NCBI GenBank assembly: GCA_014360015.1
Contig: JACIYJ010000002.1
Location: forward strand, 62,001-126,000
Reading direction: 5' to 3'
DNA: 64,000 bases
From: Candidatus Aminicenantota bacterium
GTDB taxonomy: Bacteria > Acidobacteriota > Aminicenantia > Aminicenantales > Saccharicenantaceae
A program made the position numbers and the translations under genes. The notes under the pieces are model-generated. The model was not told the DNA's origin and did no database searches. It saw only the letters and a program-made list of their open reading frames with translations. Positions 9,155-17,749 of this stretch are shown in pieces (position 1 is the stretch's first letter; each line of letters opens with the position of its first letter).

Positions 9155-10066
9155 ATGAGTGTTGAGCTAAAGAATATTCATTTTTCATATGGTAAGGTCA
9201 AAGCCCTAAACGGCGTCTCACTCACTCTAAATGAGGGGGCTACCGGACTTCTTGGACCCAACGGAGCCGGAAAGAGCACTCTTCTTAAAATCATGCTTGG
9301 CTTTCTCGTTCCTGATGAAGGCGAGGGTCGGGTGCTGGGCTATGATTTAAGGACTGAGCAGAAATTCATCAGACAGCAGGTCGGTTATATGCCAGAAGAC
9401 GAGTGTTTCATCCCTGGAATGGATGCTGTTACTTTCACCGCTTACTTAGGTGAGCTGTCCGGTATGCCCAGACAGGAAGCCATGAAGCGAGCCCATGAAG
9501 TGCTTTTTTATGTCGGCCTGGGTGAGTCTCGCTACCGCTTAGTTGACACTTATTCGGCTGGAATGAAACAGAGGCTCAAGCTGGCTCAAGCTCTGGTTCA
9601 TGACCCCAAACTTCTGTTTCTGGACGAGCCAACTTCTAATCTGGACCCCACCGGCCGGCAGGAAATTCTCGAACTCATTGGAGAAGTTGCTTCCACCAAA
9701 AATATCAGTGTGCTTCTCTGCTCGCACATCTTAGCCGATATCGAAGCTGTCTGCGACCAGGTGGTCATAATCAATAAGGGAGAAATTGCCGCCAATGGCC
9801 GGATTCAAGATTTGAAGATGATTGATTACCGGTTATATGAACTTAAAATTAAAGGCGAGCTGGAGACTTTCAGAAAAGAGCTGGAAGCTGCTGGTTGCCG
9901 GGTAGAAGAAACTGAAGACCGCTTAGTCAAAGTGTACACTCCACCTGATTTTAATCATCTGGAAATTTTCCGGGTAGCGGCCAGGAATAAACTTCAGGTG
10001 CGGCAGTTTGTCCGCAGTCAGACTTCACTTGAAGACCTGTTTGCTAAGGTAGTTGGAGTTGACTGA
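9155..10066 (+). CDS. ABC transporter ATP-binding protein (ABC-2 type, first cassette)
   Basis: Cytoplasmic ATPase of an ABC-2 exporter. From the ATG at 9155 the protein is 303 aa and begins at once with the family's first strand (MSVELKNIHFSYGKVKAL). Walker A is GPNGAGKST (34-42), the signature YSAGMKQRL near 133, Walker B LLFLDEP near 153, and the switch histidine is in SHILADIEAV. An upstream in-frame TTG at 8996 would add 53 residues with no family similarity and is rejected; a -10-like TAAAAT at 9106-9111 lies inside that stretch. No strong ribosome binding site precedes 9155. It overlaps the permease gene by 1 nt. Confidence 0.92.
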   Translation: MSVELKNIHFSYGKVKALNGVSLTLNEGATGLLGPNGAGKSTLLKIMLGFLVPDEGEGRVLGYDLRTEQKFIRQQVGYMPEDECFIPGMDAVTFTAYLGELSGMPRQEAMKRAHEVLFYVGLGESRYRLVDTYSAGMKQRLKLAQALVHDPKLLFLDEPTSNLDPTGRQEILELIGEVASTKNISVLLCSHILADIEAVCDQVVIINKGEIAANGRIQDLKMIDYRLYELKIKGELETFRKELEAAGCRVEETEDRLVKVYTPPDFNHLEIFRVAARNKLQVRQFVRSQTSLEDLFAKVVGVD

Positions 10067-10938
10067 TGACGACCATCAGAGAAAAAGGCTATCACCACTG
10101 GGATGGACAGTTAATTGAAAAGCGCTGTACCTTCTGGCCCATCACCAGAACCGGCATCAAATTAGCTTTCCAGCGAAAGTATTTTAAATTTTTATTTGCC
10201 AGTTCTTTTTTCCCGGCCGTGGTCTATGCCGTAGGTATCTACGTTTCCGAACGGCTGGAAGATTTCAAATTCATGGCTCAGGGAGCAGAGAGAACGATTC
10301 AGGTTAATCCTGGGTTTTTTAAGTCTTATCTCAGCCAGGATTTTCTGTTCTTCATGATTATTCTGCTTATGGCTCTCGGCGGAGCCGGGCTTATTTCTGA
10401 TGATTTCAGACACAAGGCTGTCCAGCTTTATTTTGCCCGTCCGATAACCAAGCTCGATTACCTTCTGGGGAAAGCCGGAGTAGTGGTCTTTTTTGTTGGC
10501 CTGCTGACCTTAGTGCCCGGTCTGCTGTTGCTCGTTATTAAGTTGCTTTTTTCTGGTAGCTTTAAGTTCTTTCTGCAATATCCCTGGCTGATTCTTTCCA
10601 TCATCTTCTATTCTCTTTTCCTGATGATATTTTTCACATCTTTTGTCCTGCTGCTATCATCTTTGAGTAAGAACCGGCGTTATGTTAGCGTCCTCATTTT
10701 TGCTGTCTATTTTCTTTCAGACATCACCCAGGGGATTTTTAACGTGATTTTCCGTTCTCCCTATTCAGCTCTTTTTTCGATTAAATCTAATTTAAAGCAG
10801 GTGGCGGCGGCCTTTTTCCTGGAAAAATTGCCCTATGCCTATCCCTGGTATCTTTCCTTTCTGGTTTTAATCATTTTTTGCCTTCTTTCGTATGTGGTGA
10901 TTAAACGCAAAGTCAGGGGAGTGGAGGTCATCCGGTGA
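10066..10938 (+). CDS. ABC-2 type transporter permease (first cassette)
   Basis: Integral membrane partner of the ATPase gene just upstream (1-nt TGATG overlap). The 290 residues show a first hydrophobic segment (about 43-62), and others near 103-120, 147-170, 178-212 and 262-280, the six-helix pattern of ABC-2 permeases. GLISDDFRHKAVQLYFARPI is the conserved cytoplasmic segment after the second helix seen in this family. The next ATPase starts 4 nt before its stop, so translation of the whole cassette pair is likely coupled. The substrate cannot be inferred. Confidence 0.85.
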   Translation: MTTIREKGYHHWDGQLIEKRCTFWPITRTGIKLAFQRKYFKFLFASSFFPAVVYAVGIYVSERLEDFKFMAQGAERTIQVNPGFFKSYLSQDFLFFMIILLMALGGAGLISDDFRHKAVQLYFARPITKLDYLLGKAGVVVFFVGLLTLVPGLLLLVIKLLFSGSFKFFLQYPWLILSIIFYSLFLMIFFTSFVLLLSSLSKNRRYVSVLIFAVYFLSDITQGIFNVIFRSPYSALFSIKSNLKQVAAAFFLEKLPYAYPWYLSFLVLIIFCLLSYVVIKRKVRGVEVIR

Positions 10939-11861
10939 GCGCGGTCATCGAAGCCTGGAATTTATCTCGCTGGTACGGTAATGTCCTGGGAATAAGCGAA
11001 GTCAACCTGGAAATTCAGCCCGGAATAACTGCCCTTCTTGGACCGAACGGCGCCGGCAAGTCCACCTTTATGAAAATCATTACCGGCCAACTGAAACCTA
11101 ACCTCGGGGAGGCCAGAATCTTTGGAGAAAAGGTCTGGAACAACCGTCGAATATTTCGCCGGCTGGGCTTCTGTCCGGAAGTGGATGCTTTCTATGAAGA
11201 GCTCTCAGGCTTCGAATTTCTTTCGGGTTTGCTGTCTCTTTATGGCTTTAGTCCGGCCGAATGCCGGAAAAGAGCTGAAAAGGCCCTGGAACTGGTTGAA
11301 CTCTCTGATGTCAAGCATCGTCAGGTCAGAAGTTACAGCCGGGGGATGAGACAGCGCATCAAGATTGCTCAGGCTATTGCTCATGATCCCGAAGTCCTGA
11401 TCTTAGATGAACCGCTCAGCGGACTTGACCCGCTGAGCAAGCGTCGAATTATCAAGCTGATAAAAGAATTCAAAGCTGCTGGTAAGACTATAGTTGTCTC
11501 CAGCCATGTGTTGCCTGAAGTTGAAGCCATGACTTCAGAGATTGTCCTCATTCATCAGGGTAAAATCCTGGCCAGAGGCGATATCTATTTCATCAGAGAG
11601 TTAATCGATACCCATCCGCATATGATCAGGATTAAATCTCCACACTTCAGGGAACTGGCTAAAATTCTGGCTACTGAAGATTACGTCCTGAACATTTCTT
11701 TCGAACCGCCAGACCAGGCTGTGATTTTTGAAACGCACCATCGTGATAAATTTTTCAACCGGCTGAATGACCTCATCCTTGAATCTTCGCTGACCATCGA
11801 TGAAATAACTTCGCCTGACGATAACCTTCAGGCTGTCTTCGATTATCTCGTGGGAAAATGA
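10935..11861 (+). CDS. ABC transporter ATP-binding protein (ABC-2 type, second cassette)
   Basis: Second ATPase of the cluster, paralogous to the one at 9155. It starts at GTG (10935), overlapping the permease stop by 4 nt. Walker A GPNGAGKST lies near 35-43, the signature YSRGMRQRI near 135, Walker B VLILDEPLSGLDP near 155 and the switch histidine in SSHVLPEVEAM. The C-terminal 90 residues after the ATPase core resemble the regulatory tail common in ABC-2 ATPases. At 308 aa the length is normal. Confidence 0.93.
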   Translation: MSAVIEAWNLSRWYGNVLGISEVNLEIQPGITALLGPNGAGKSTFMKIITGQLKPNLGEARIFGEKVWNNRRIFRRLGFCPEVDAFYEELSGFEFLSGLLSLYGFSPAECRKRAEKALELVELSDVKHRQVRSYSRGMRQRIKIAQAIAHDPEVLILDEPLSGLDPLSKRRIIKLIKEFKAAGKTIVVSSHVLPEVEAMTSEIVLIHQGKILARGDIYFIRELIDTHPHMIRIKSPHFRELAKILATEDYVLNISFEPPDQAVIFETHHRDKFFNRLNDLILESSLTIDEITSPDDNLQAVFDYLVGK

Positions 11862-11862
11862 G

Positions 11863-12645
11863 ATGAGAAACGAAATCTTGAGAGTTTTTTCTTTCTATTT
11901 CTTCTTGGGGAAGAAATCCGCCAGAACAAAAGTATTTTTTATGATCAGTTCAGCTTCTGCCCTTCTGGCTCTGGTTATCAGGGTTTACCACTTAGCCGGC
12001 AACTGGACAGAGACCGGACAGGTCATTTTCCAGAATATTTTGATGGTCTTTTTCCTGCAATTTTTAATCATCATTCTGGCTCTCTTTTATGGAACTTCGA
12101 TTGTGGCCGAAGAACTTGAAGGCAAAACTCTGCCTTACCTTTCTTCAAGACCGGTGGCCAGAGCAGCTATTATCATCGGAAAATACTTAGCTTATCTCAG
12201 CCTGACCTCTGCCATCATGATTTCGGCGGTGCTCGTTTCTTATTTTATCCTCAACCTTGATCAGGATTTCCGGCTGGCCGACTTCTGGACAGCCATCCGC
12301 TATTCACTGGTGCTTTTTCTTGGACTGGCAGCCTATCTTTCCTTTTTCACTTTTCTTGGCACCTGGCTGAAAAGGCCCATCTTGGTAGGACTGGCTTTTG
12401 GTTTTGGCTGGGAAAGTATAATCCAGTATTTTCCAGGGACCACTCAAAAGCTATCCATAGCCCATTACCTTAAATCCCTTCTGCCACAATACATCACCAG
12501 CAGCGGTAAGCTTGGTTTTTTGTTCATCAGACTTGAACCAACCAAATCAGTGGTGGCGGTGATTACTCTTGTACTTATTGCTGTTATTTTTCTTGGATTA
12601 GCCAGTTTGATTTTTTCTTATAAAGAATATCTTTTTGAAGATTAA
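11863..12645 (+). CDS. ABC-2 type transporter permease (second cassette)
   Basis: Membrane partner of the second ATPase, starting 1 nt after that gene's stop. At 260 aa it has hydrophobic segments near 28-45, 55-80, 110-135, 145-165 and 225-250. The conserved segment after the second helix (GTSIVAEELEGKTLPYLSSRPVAR) matches the equivalent position in the first permease, so the two cassettes are homologous units. It ends 22 nt from a convergent lipoprotein gene. Confidence 0.82.
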   Translation: MRNEILRVFSFYFFLGKKSARTKVFFMISSASALLALVIRVYHLAGNWTETGQVIFQNILMVFFLQFLIIILALFYGTSIVAEELEGKTLPYLSSRPVARAAIIIGKYLAYLSLTSAIMISAVLVSYFILNLDQDFRLADFWTAIRYSLVLFLGLAAYLSFFTFLGTWLKRPILVGLAFGFGWESIIQYFPGTTQKLSIAHYLKSLLPQYITSSGKLGFLFIRLEPTKSVVAVITLVLIAVIFLGLASLIFSYKEYLFED

Positions 12646-12667
12646 GTTTTTGCCTTGACTGGCATTT

Positions 12668-13708
12668 TCAGACAATTTTCTTTTCCAGTTTTTCCTGCTG
12701 AGGTTTTTCTTTTTTGAGATGAGGCAAGGAATCGCTGCTCTTTTCTTTGATAACTTTTTTGAGTTTAGACAGGGTTTCTTCATTAAGGCTGAGGAAGAGT
12801 TTTACATAACGGTCGGTTGAAGTTATCTCTAAGGAATCCAGAGCCTGACCAAGCTCTGGCACCTGGCCGGTCATCCCCAGGCCCAGAGCCTTAATCCCGG
12901 TGAGCCCTTCGGCCATTTTTTTGTGCTGTTCTTTATCCTTAGCATAAATTTTGATCTCAGTCAGGTAAGAGCCGTTACGATAATCTGAGAAAGAAGAAAT
13001 GCACCGGACATTTTCCCAAAGCTTGAGGGAAGGATTCTTGCTGATTTCCTGCTGAAGAAAATCAGTGGGGACAGTCAGAAGCCCGAAGTTCAGGGCCTTC
13101 TGATTTATATCTTTAAGATAAGGCTTTAAGTCTTTGTTACTCAGGATATTAGGAGTTTTTTTGGTATAGACATCGATAACTTTTTTGATTGCTTTTTCTG
13201 AGCCAATAACGAGGTTGGAGTTGTCGAGGAAAGCTAAGCAGACCACAGCTGTTTCCTCGATTTCGATAAACGGAAAATAGGGGATACCGTTGTAATGTTT
13301 CAGGTTTGAATTCTGGGCTGAAACAGGCGGGATGAGTTTGTCTTTTTGATATTTCAGGTTGACCAGAAGGACCAGATTTTCGAACGCTTTTTTCATTTCG
13401 CCAGTCACAGCCACGGCCACAAAATAAACATCTTTTTTGAGGTTCAGGCTGAAAGCTTCGATTTTCTTCTGGTAGGATTGGAACTCAGGTTGTTCCTCGA
13501 GAGTTTTTTGAACAAGTTTAAGGTTCATCGATCGATTCCAATCGATCACTAAAAAAGCTGAAGTCTCAGGAGGTAGCAGCGTCAGCATATCCTGACCGCG
13601 GGCTGAGCCGGCCACTGGAATTCGAGGCTGAGACTGGCAGCTTATCAGAAAGAAAGCATAGAAAGCTACTAAAAGATGAATGAAAAGCCCAGGCGTCCTT
13701 TTTTTCAT
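12668..13708 (-). CDS. Predicted lipoprotein of unknown function
   Basis: Family not recognised. Start placed at 13708 because AAGGAG (13720-13715) lies 6 nt upstream; the open frame extends 31 codons further but without a leader. From this start there is a textbook lipoprotein signal: basic MKKRTPG, a hydrophobic core, and the lipobox LISC followed by QSQPR. The 346-residue product has segments such as LPPETSAFLVIDWNRS, VIGSEKAIKKVID and a Lys/Glu-rich C-terminus. The pattern of a short VIDW-type strand followed by VIGSE resembles bacterial DUF3352-like surface proteins, but only weakly. Convergent with the ABC cluster. Confidence 0.7.
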   Translation of the reverse strand: MKKRTPGLFIHLLVAFYAFFLISCQSQPRIPVAGSARGQDMLTLLPPETSAFLVIDWNRSMNLKLVQKTLEEQPEFQSYQKKIEAFSLNLKKDVYFVAVAVTGEMKKAFENLVLLVNLKYQKDKLIPPVSAQNSNLKHYNGIPYFPFIEIEETAVVCLAFLDNSNLVIGSEKAIKKVIDVYTKKTPNILSNKDLKPYLKDINQKALNFGLLTVPTDFLQQEISKNPSLKLWENVRCISSFSDYRNGSYLTEIKIYAKDKEQHKKMAEGLTGIKALGLGMTGQVPELGQALDSLEITSTDRYVKLFLSLNEETLSKLKKVIKEKSSDSLPHLKKEKPQQEKLEKKIV

Positions 13709-14180
13709 TTTTTTCTCCTTTAAATTTTTTACGAAAATCTTATCCCCTCGGTTTAATTCATCAAAATAAATGATAACAGATTCGACTAACTTTAAAAACA
13801 AAATTTTCTTGCCATAAAAATAGAGGCAGCTGAGATTAAATAGAAAAAAAGAAGAAAGCTGATAATTATCTCCGGATTTTGCCGCTAAGAAAAAAGTCAG
13901 GGTAAGAAGAGCAGTTGGCTGGTCAAACGGCTATGATATTTACTCGGTGATTTCTTCCAGTTGATTGGGTTGATTGAGCTAAAGAGTGAGAACAGAGTGG
14001 TAAGAAGAAAGGGAAGTAGATACCGAAAATGAATTTCGATTGAGAACAGATTGATAATTGGCGAAGGTAATGAAATCGAGCCTGCAGCGGCAGTTATTAC
14101 CGTAGTCAATTTCTGCTAAAATGTTTTTCTACTGCGGAAATCGCCTGCCGCAGAAATCGGATTTAAAGAAAAGGTGAAAA
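13709..14180. other. Gene-free interval of about 470 bp
   Basis: No convincing gene. An open frame at 14109-13897 (minus) has low-complexity Ser/Leu/Thr content and no ribosome binding site. Near the downstream end, CTGCGG (14132-14137) and CCGCAG (14148-14153) form a 6-bp inverted repeat with a 10-nt loop, and GCGGAAATCG / GCAGAAATCG form an imperfect direct repeat across the same bases, about 30 nt before the nitroreductase ATG. This could be an operator or leader hairpin. Confidence 0.4.
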
Positions 14181-14735
14181 ATGGCTATGACTCTGGATGA
14201 AATCATTCAAAGACGGCGGAGCATCCGGCGCTATCTGCCGCAACCAGTGGAAAAGGAAAAAATCTTAGCCTGTTTGGAAGCGGCCCGGCTGGCTCCTTCG
14301 GCTGAGAATTCTCAACCCTGGCGGTTTCTGGTCATCGATGATCCTGAACTCAAGGCTAAGGTCAGTGAGAAAGCTTTTTCTGGAATTTACTCAACCTGTC
14401 GCTTTGCGGTTCAGGCCCCAGTTCTGGTGCTGCTGATGGCTAAACTGGACTTTCTGGCCAACAGATTGGGGCGTTTAGTTCAGGGCACGCAGTTTTATCT
14501 TTTAGATCTGGGTATTGCCGGCGAACATTTTGTCTTAAAAGCCGAGGAGCTTGGACTGGGAACCTGCTGGATCGGCTGGTTTAATGCCAGGGCCGTTAGA
14601 AAACTGCTCAGGATTCCTAAGAAATATCGGCTGGTAGCCATATTTTCTGTCGGTTATCCAGAAAAAAGACCGACTCAAAAGCAGGTTAGAAAAAGTCTGG
14701 AAGAAATCGCCTGGTTTAATCAGGTTAGAGATTGA
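14181..14735 (+). CDS. Nitroreductase-family protein
   Basis: FMN-dependent oxidoreductase family using NAD(P)H on nitro compounds, quinones or related substrates. At 184 aa it is the usual length. The FMN-binding N-terminal motif RRRSIRRYLPQPV (residues 11-23) and APSAENSQPWRFLV (near 38-51) are clear, and LGLGTCWIGWFN is the conserved C-terminal FMN segment near 130. A GGTGAAAA ribosome binding site precedes the ATG. The true substrate is not predictable. Confidence 0.9.
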   Translation: MAMTLDEIIQRRRSIRRYLPQPVEKEKILACLEAARLAPSAENSQPWRFLVIDDPELKAKVSEKAFSGIYSTCRFAVQAPVLVLLMAKLDFLANRLGRLVQGTQFYLLDLGIAGEHFVLKAEELGLGTCWIGWFNARAVRKLLRIPKKYRLVAIFSVGYPEKRPTQKQVRKSLEEIAWFNQVRD

Positions 14736-14792
14736 CTGGCTTTATGATTTCCAATTCAATAAAAGATGAATTTACTGTAAGACATAACTCAA

Positions 14793-15956
14793 ATGAGGAG
14801 TTCAGCTTTGTTCATCTTCTTGATGATAGTCCTTCTAATATACGGGTCTATCAACGGCTATATCTTCTGGCGCGGGCTGCAGGCTTTTTCAGCCTTAAAA
14901 GCGGCCCGTTTGATTTTTGTCCTGGGATTCAGCTTGCTGGTTTTGGCTTTTCCTCTGGGCCGAATCATCAACGGTCAATTCCGACACCATCTTTCTGAAC
15001 GGCTGACAGCCTTTGGTTCTTACCATTTAGCTCTGATGCTTTACTTACTGCTTCTGTTGCTCTTCAAAGATATTCTGCGTCTCGTAGCCCATCTTTTCCG
15101 CTTGAAGATAGCTGAGGCTGGTTTTCTTTCGGTCAGAAATCCAGCCTCTTTTCTGGCCATTGCCATAGCCTCCCTTTTCATTATTTTTGTTGGCCATTTG
15201 AACGCCATCAATCCGAGGCTAAAAGTTCTGGAGCTAAAGATTAGTAAAAATGTCCTGGTCACAACTGAGTTAAAAGCGGTTCTGATTTCAGATATTCACT
15301 TGGGAATAATCAACCGCTCTGAACGGCTGGAGTCGCTGGTCAGAAAAATCAATCAGCTTGAACCGGATGTGGTTTTCTTTGCCGGCGATATCGTGGATGA
15401 AGCTGTTTCTCGCGAGGAAGAGGAAAAAATGGTCGGGTGGTTGAAGCAGATTAAAGCGCCGCTCGGACTTTATGCCTGTCCTGGGAACCATGAGTATTAC
15501 GGCGGTTTTAGTAAGAACATTTCTTATCTGGAAAAAGCAGGAGTAAAAGTACTGCTGGATAAGGCAGTGAAAGTTGATGAGGCTTTTTATGTCATCGGTC
15601 GGAAGGACTGGGCTGCGGTCCGCGCCGGCGAAAAGAGAATGTCACTTAAGGAAATAATAGAGAAAGATGGCGTTGACCTGAACCTGCCGGTTATCGTTCT
15701 GGACCACCAGCCTCTCAATCTGGAAGAAGCCGAAAAAACTGGTGTTGACCTTCAGCTTTCAGGCCATACTCATGCTGGCCAGCTCTTTCCCCTCAACCTG
15801 ATCAACAAGCTGGTCTATGAGAAAAACTGGGGCTATCTGAAAAAAGGCCATACTCATATTTATGTTTCATCCGGCAGCGGCACCTGGGGCCCGGCCGTCA
15901 GGACCGGCAGTCGCTCAGAGATTGTTCTGCTGAAGTTATTTTTCAATCCGGAATAG
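14793..15956 (+). CDS. Membrane-anchored metallophosphoesterase (YkuE/YaeI-like)
   Basis: Calcineurin-like phosphoesterase with an N-terminal membrane region. Hydrophobic segments lie near residues 6-25, 38-56, 80-96 and 122-136; the catalytic domain starts near 160. Metal-site motifs are complete: ISDIHLG (D-x-H), FAGDIVDE (GD), CPGNHEYY (GNHE), LDHQPL and SGHTHAGQLFP (GHTH). This arrangement matches periplasm-facing enzymes that may act on lipid-linked phosphates. The start is uncertain: AGGAG at 14796-14800 lies inside the ATG reading, 7 nt before an in-frame TTG at 14808, which may be the real start (382 aa). Confidence 0.9.
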   Translation: MRSSALFIFLMIVLLIYGSINGYIFWRGLQAFSALKAARLIFVLGFSLLVLAFPLGRIINGQFRHHLSERLTAFGSYHLALMLYLLLLLLFKDILRLVAHLFRLKIAEAGFLSVRNPASFLAIAIASLFIIFVGHLNAINPRLKVLELKISKNVLVTTELKAVLISDIHLGIINRSERLESLVRKINQLEPDVVFFAGDIVDEAVSREEEEKMVGWLKQIKAPLGLYACPGNHEYYGGFSKNISYLEKAGVKVLLDKAVKVDEAFYVIGRKDWAAVRAGEKRMSLKEIIEKDGVDLNLPVIVLDHQPLNLEEAEKTGVDLQLSGHTHAGQLFPLNLINKLVYEKNWGYLKKGHTHIYVSSGSGTWGPAVRTGSRSEIVLLKLFFNPE

Positions 15957-16012
15957 GTGATGATTAAACTTCGGGCAAAAAGCTGGCAGGGAAGAAGCAA
16001 GAAAGAAGTGAA

Positions 16013-16567
16013 TTATTTCCCCTCTTTTTTGGCCTTTGATGCATCATATCTTTTAACCACTTCGTCGGTGATGTCAAAAGCCGGGTTATAATGAATCAAT
16101 CCTGAAGTGGTTAAGTCAAAAACCAGATCATACCCGCGCTCTTTAATCAGTTCATCCACAATGGCCAGCATCTCGTCGCGGATTCTTTTGATCAACTGGC
16201 TTTTAAACTGCTCGAAGTCACGAGAAGATTCCTGCTCATACTTCTGACGGGCAGCTTCCTTCTTATCAATTTCTAGCTGAAGCTGGGTCAGAGCATCCTG
16301 ATTCAGAGTGAGCTTCTGGCTGGCTAATTTATCTTTAAGAGTCTTTATTTCTTCGTCCATCTTTTTAATTTCAGCTTTGATCTGGTCTTCTTTTTCTTGC
16401 AAGATGGCCACTGCCTTTTTGCCTTCAGTCGATTGATCAAAGGCTTTTTGAGAATTGATGATGGCTACCTTAAGCGTGGCTTGAGCAAAAGCGGAAGCCG
16501 AGATTAAGGAAAAAGTCAAGCTGATGATTAAAACTTTTAAGCTTCTGGAAGCCGCCTTATTTTTCAT
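16013..16567 (-). CDS. OmpH/Skp-family periplasmic chaperone
   Basis: Skp-type holdase that carries unfolded outer-membrane proteins through the periplasm. The 184 aa include a signal peptide (to SASAFA near residue 28), a short strand KVAIINSQKAFDQSTEGKKA, a long charged coiled-coil (about 55-125), and a return helix ending YDLVFDLTTSGLIHYNPAFDITDEVVKRYD, which is the OmpH C-terminal signature. AAAGGAGG precedes the ATG. It is the last gene of a seven-gene minus-strand run beginning at 24320. Confidence 0.9.
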   Translation of the reverse strand: MKNKAASRSLKVLIISLTFSLISASAFAQATLKVAIINSQKAFDQSTEGKKAVAILQEKEDQIKAEIKKMDEEIKTLKDKLASQKLTLNQDALTQLQLEIDKKEAARQKYEQESSRDFEQFKSQLIKRIRDEMLAIVDELIKERGYDLVFDLTTSGLIHYNPAFDITDEVVKRYDASKAKKEGK

Positions 16568-16611
16568 CAGAAACCTCCTTTGACCGCAACTATTTCTTAG
16601 ATTCTATGATT

Positions 16612-17727
16612 TTATTTTTTTATCTTTTTCAAGACTTCAGCCACCCGGTCGAGGGCTGCTTTTAAGTAAGTTTGATTGGAACCGTATCCAAACCGCAGGT
16701 GCTGATCGAGTTCAAAATGGTCACCAGGTACCAGCAGGACGCTTTTTTCTTTCAGGACTTTTTCCACCAGTTCAGTGGAATTGATTTTCAGGTGATAGCG
16801 GGCAAAGAGAATGGCTCCAGCCTGTGGAGCCTGGTAATCAAACAGTCCATCGAAGCTCTTCAGCCACTGTTCGAGAAAGGGAAGGTTGGTGTTAAGAATG
16901 TTTCTGGTCCGCTCGAGAAGTTTCCTTCTTCTTTCTGGCTGGAGAGCTCTGGTGGCTAAGTGGTCAGTCAGGGCCGAGACAGAGATGGTGGTGTAATCGT
17001 GATAGGTCCAGATTTTTTTTATCAGGTCTTCCGGCCCCAACATCCAGCCCAGTCTCAATCCTGGAAGGCCATAGGCTTTGGATAATCCGCCAACCACAAT
17101 TACCCGCTCGTAGGAACCCCAGAAAGATAATGTCTCCAGACCATTTCTTTCAGCCCCGCGATAGACCTCATCCACCAGCAACCAGGCTCCGACTTTTTCT
17201 GCCAGCCGGATTATTTCTTCCCGGGCTTCCTGACTCAGAATAGCTCCGGTGGGGTTATTCGGATTGGTCAGAATGATGAGTTTGGTGGTTGGGGTGATGA
17301 GCTTCTTCAAGTCATCCAGGTCTGGCTGCCAGCCCAGCTCTTCTTTAAGCCACAGCGGTTTAACCTTAGCTCCAAAAGCTCTGGCCAGGCCCCACATCTG
17401 CATATAATTTGGCAGCTCAAAGATGACTTCATCTCCTGGCTCAATCAGGCTCCACATCAAAAGAAAATTGGCTTCCGACGAACCAGCAGTGACCATAATC
17501 TGCTCAAGGTTTACACTCGAATAAAGACGGGAGATGTTTTCTCTAAGCTCGGGGGTGCCGTTGGTTTGGGTGTAGCCAAGCTCCACCCGGGTGAGCTCTT
17601 TTATTTCTTCCGGGGCCAGAAGTTCTTCTAAATTCAGCGGATGAACTCCGCTTTCAGAAAGGTTGTAATCAACCACATTCTCCCATAGAGATTGAATTCT
17701 TTCCATTTTGAAGATTTCGATTTTCAT
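16612..17727 (-). CDS. PLP-dependent aminotransferase, class I/II
   Basis: Fold-type I aminotransferase of 371 aa. The cofactor lysine is in GGLSKAYGLPGLRLGW near residue 220; TNPNNPTGAIL near 155 and VDEVYRG near 186 are the conserved PLP-contact motifs, and HLRFGYG near 345 supplies the substrate-carboxylate arginine. AAGGA lies 8 nt before the ATG. The neighbours are envelope proteins rather than a biosynthetic pathway, so the amino acid substrate is unknown. It sits 22 nt after a membrane protein gene and 44 nt before the Skp gene, consistent with one transcript. Confidence 0.92.
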   Translation of the reverse strand: MKIEIFKMERIQSLWENVVDYNLSESGVHPLNLEELLAPEEIKELTRVELGYTQTNGTPELRENISRLYSSVNLEQIMVTAGSSEANFLLMWSLIEPGDEVIFELPNYMQMWGLARAFGAKVKPLWLKEELGWQPDLDDLKKLITPTTKLIILTNPNNPTGAILSQEAREEIIRLAEKVGAWLLVDEVYRGAERNGLETLSFWGSYERVIVVGGLSKAYGLPGLRLGWMLGPEDLIKKIWTYHDYTTISVSALTDHLATRALQPERRRKLLERTRNILNTNLPFLEQWLKSFDGLFDYQAPQAGAILFARYHLKINSTELVEKVLKEKSVLLVPGDHFELDQHLRFGYGSNQTYLKAALDRVAEVLKKIKK

Positions 17728-17749
17728 CAGCCTGTTCCTTTTTTAAAGC

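Noticed and set aside
13897..14109. 70-codon open frame on the minus strand upstream of the nitroreductase
   Set aside because: Low-complexity Ser/Leu/Thr content, no ribosome binding site, and no recognisable family.
14732..14998. 88-codon frame overlapping the metallophosphoesterase start
   Set aside because: Runs in another frame through the conserved membrane region of the metallophosphoesterase; composition is not protein-like.
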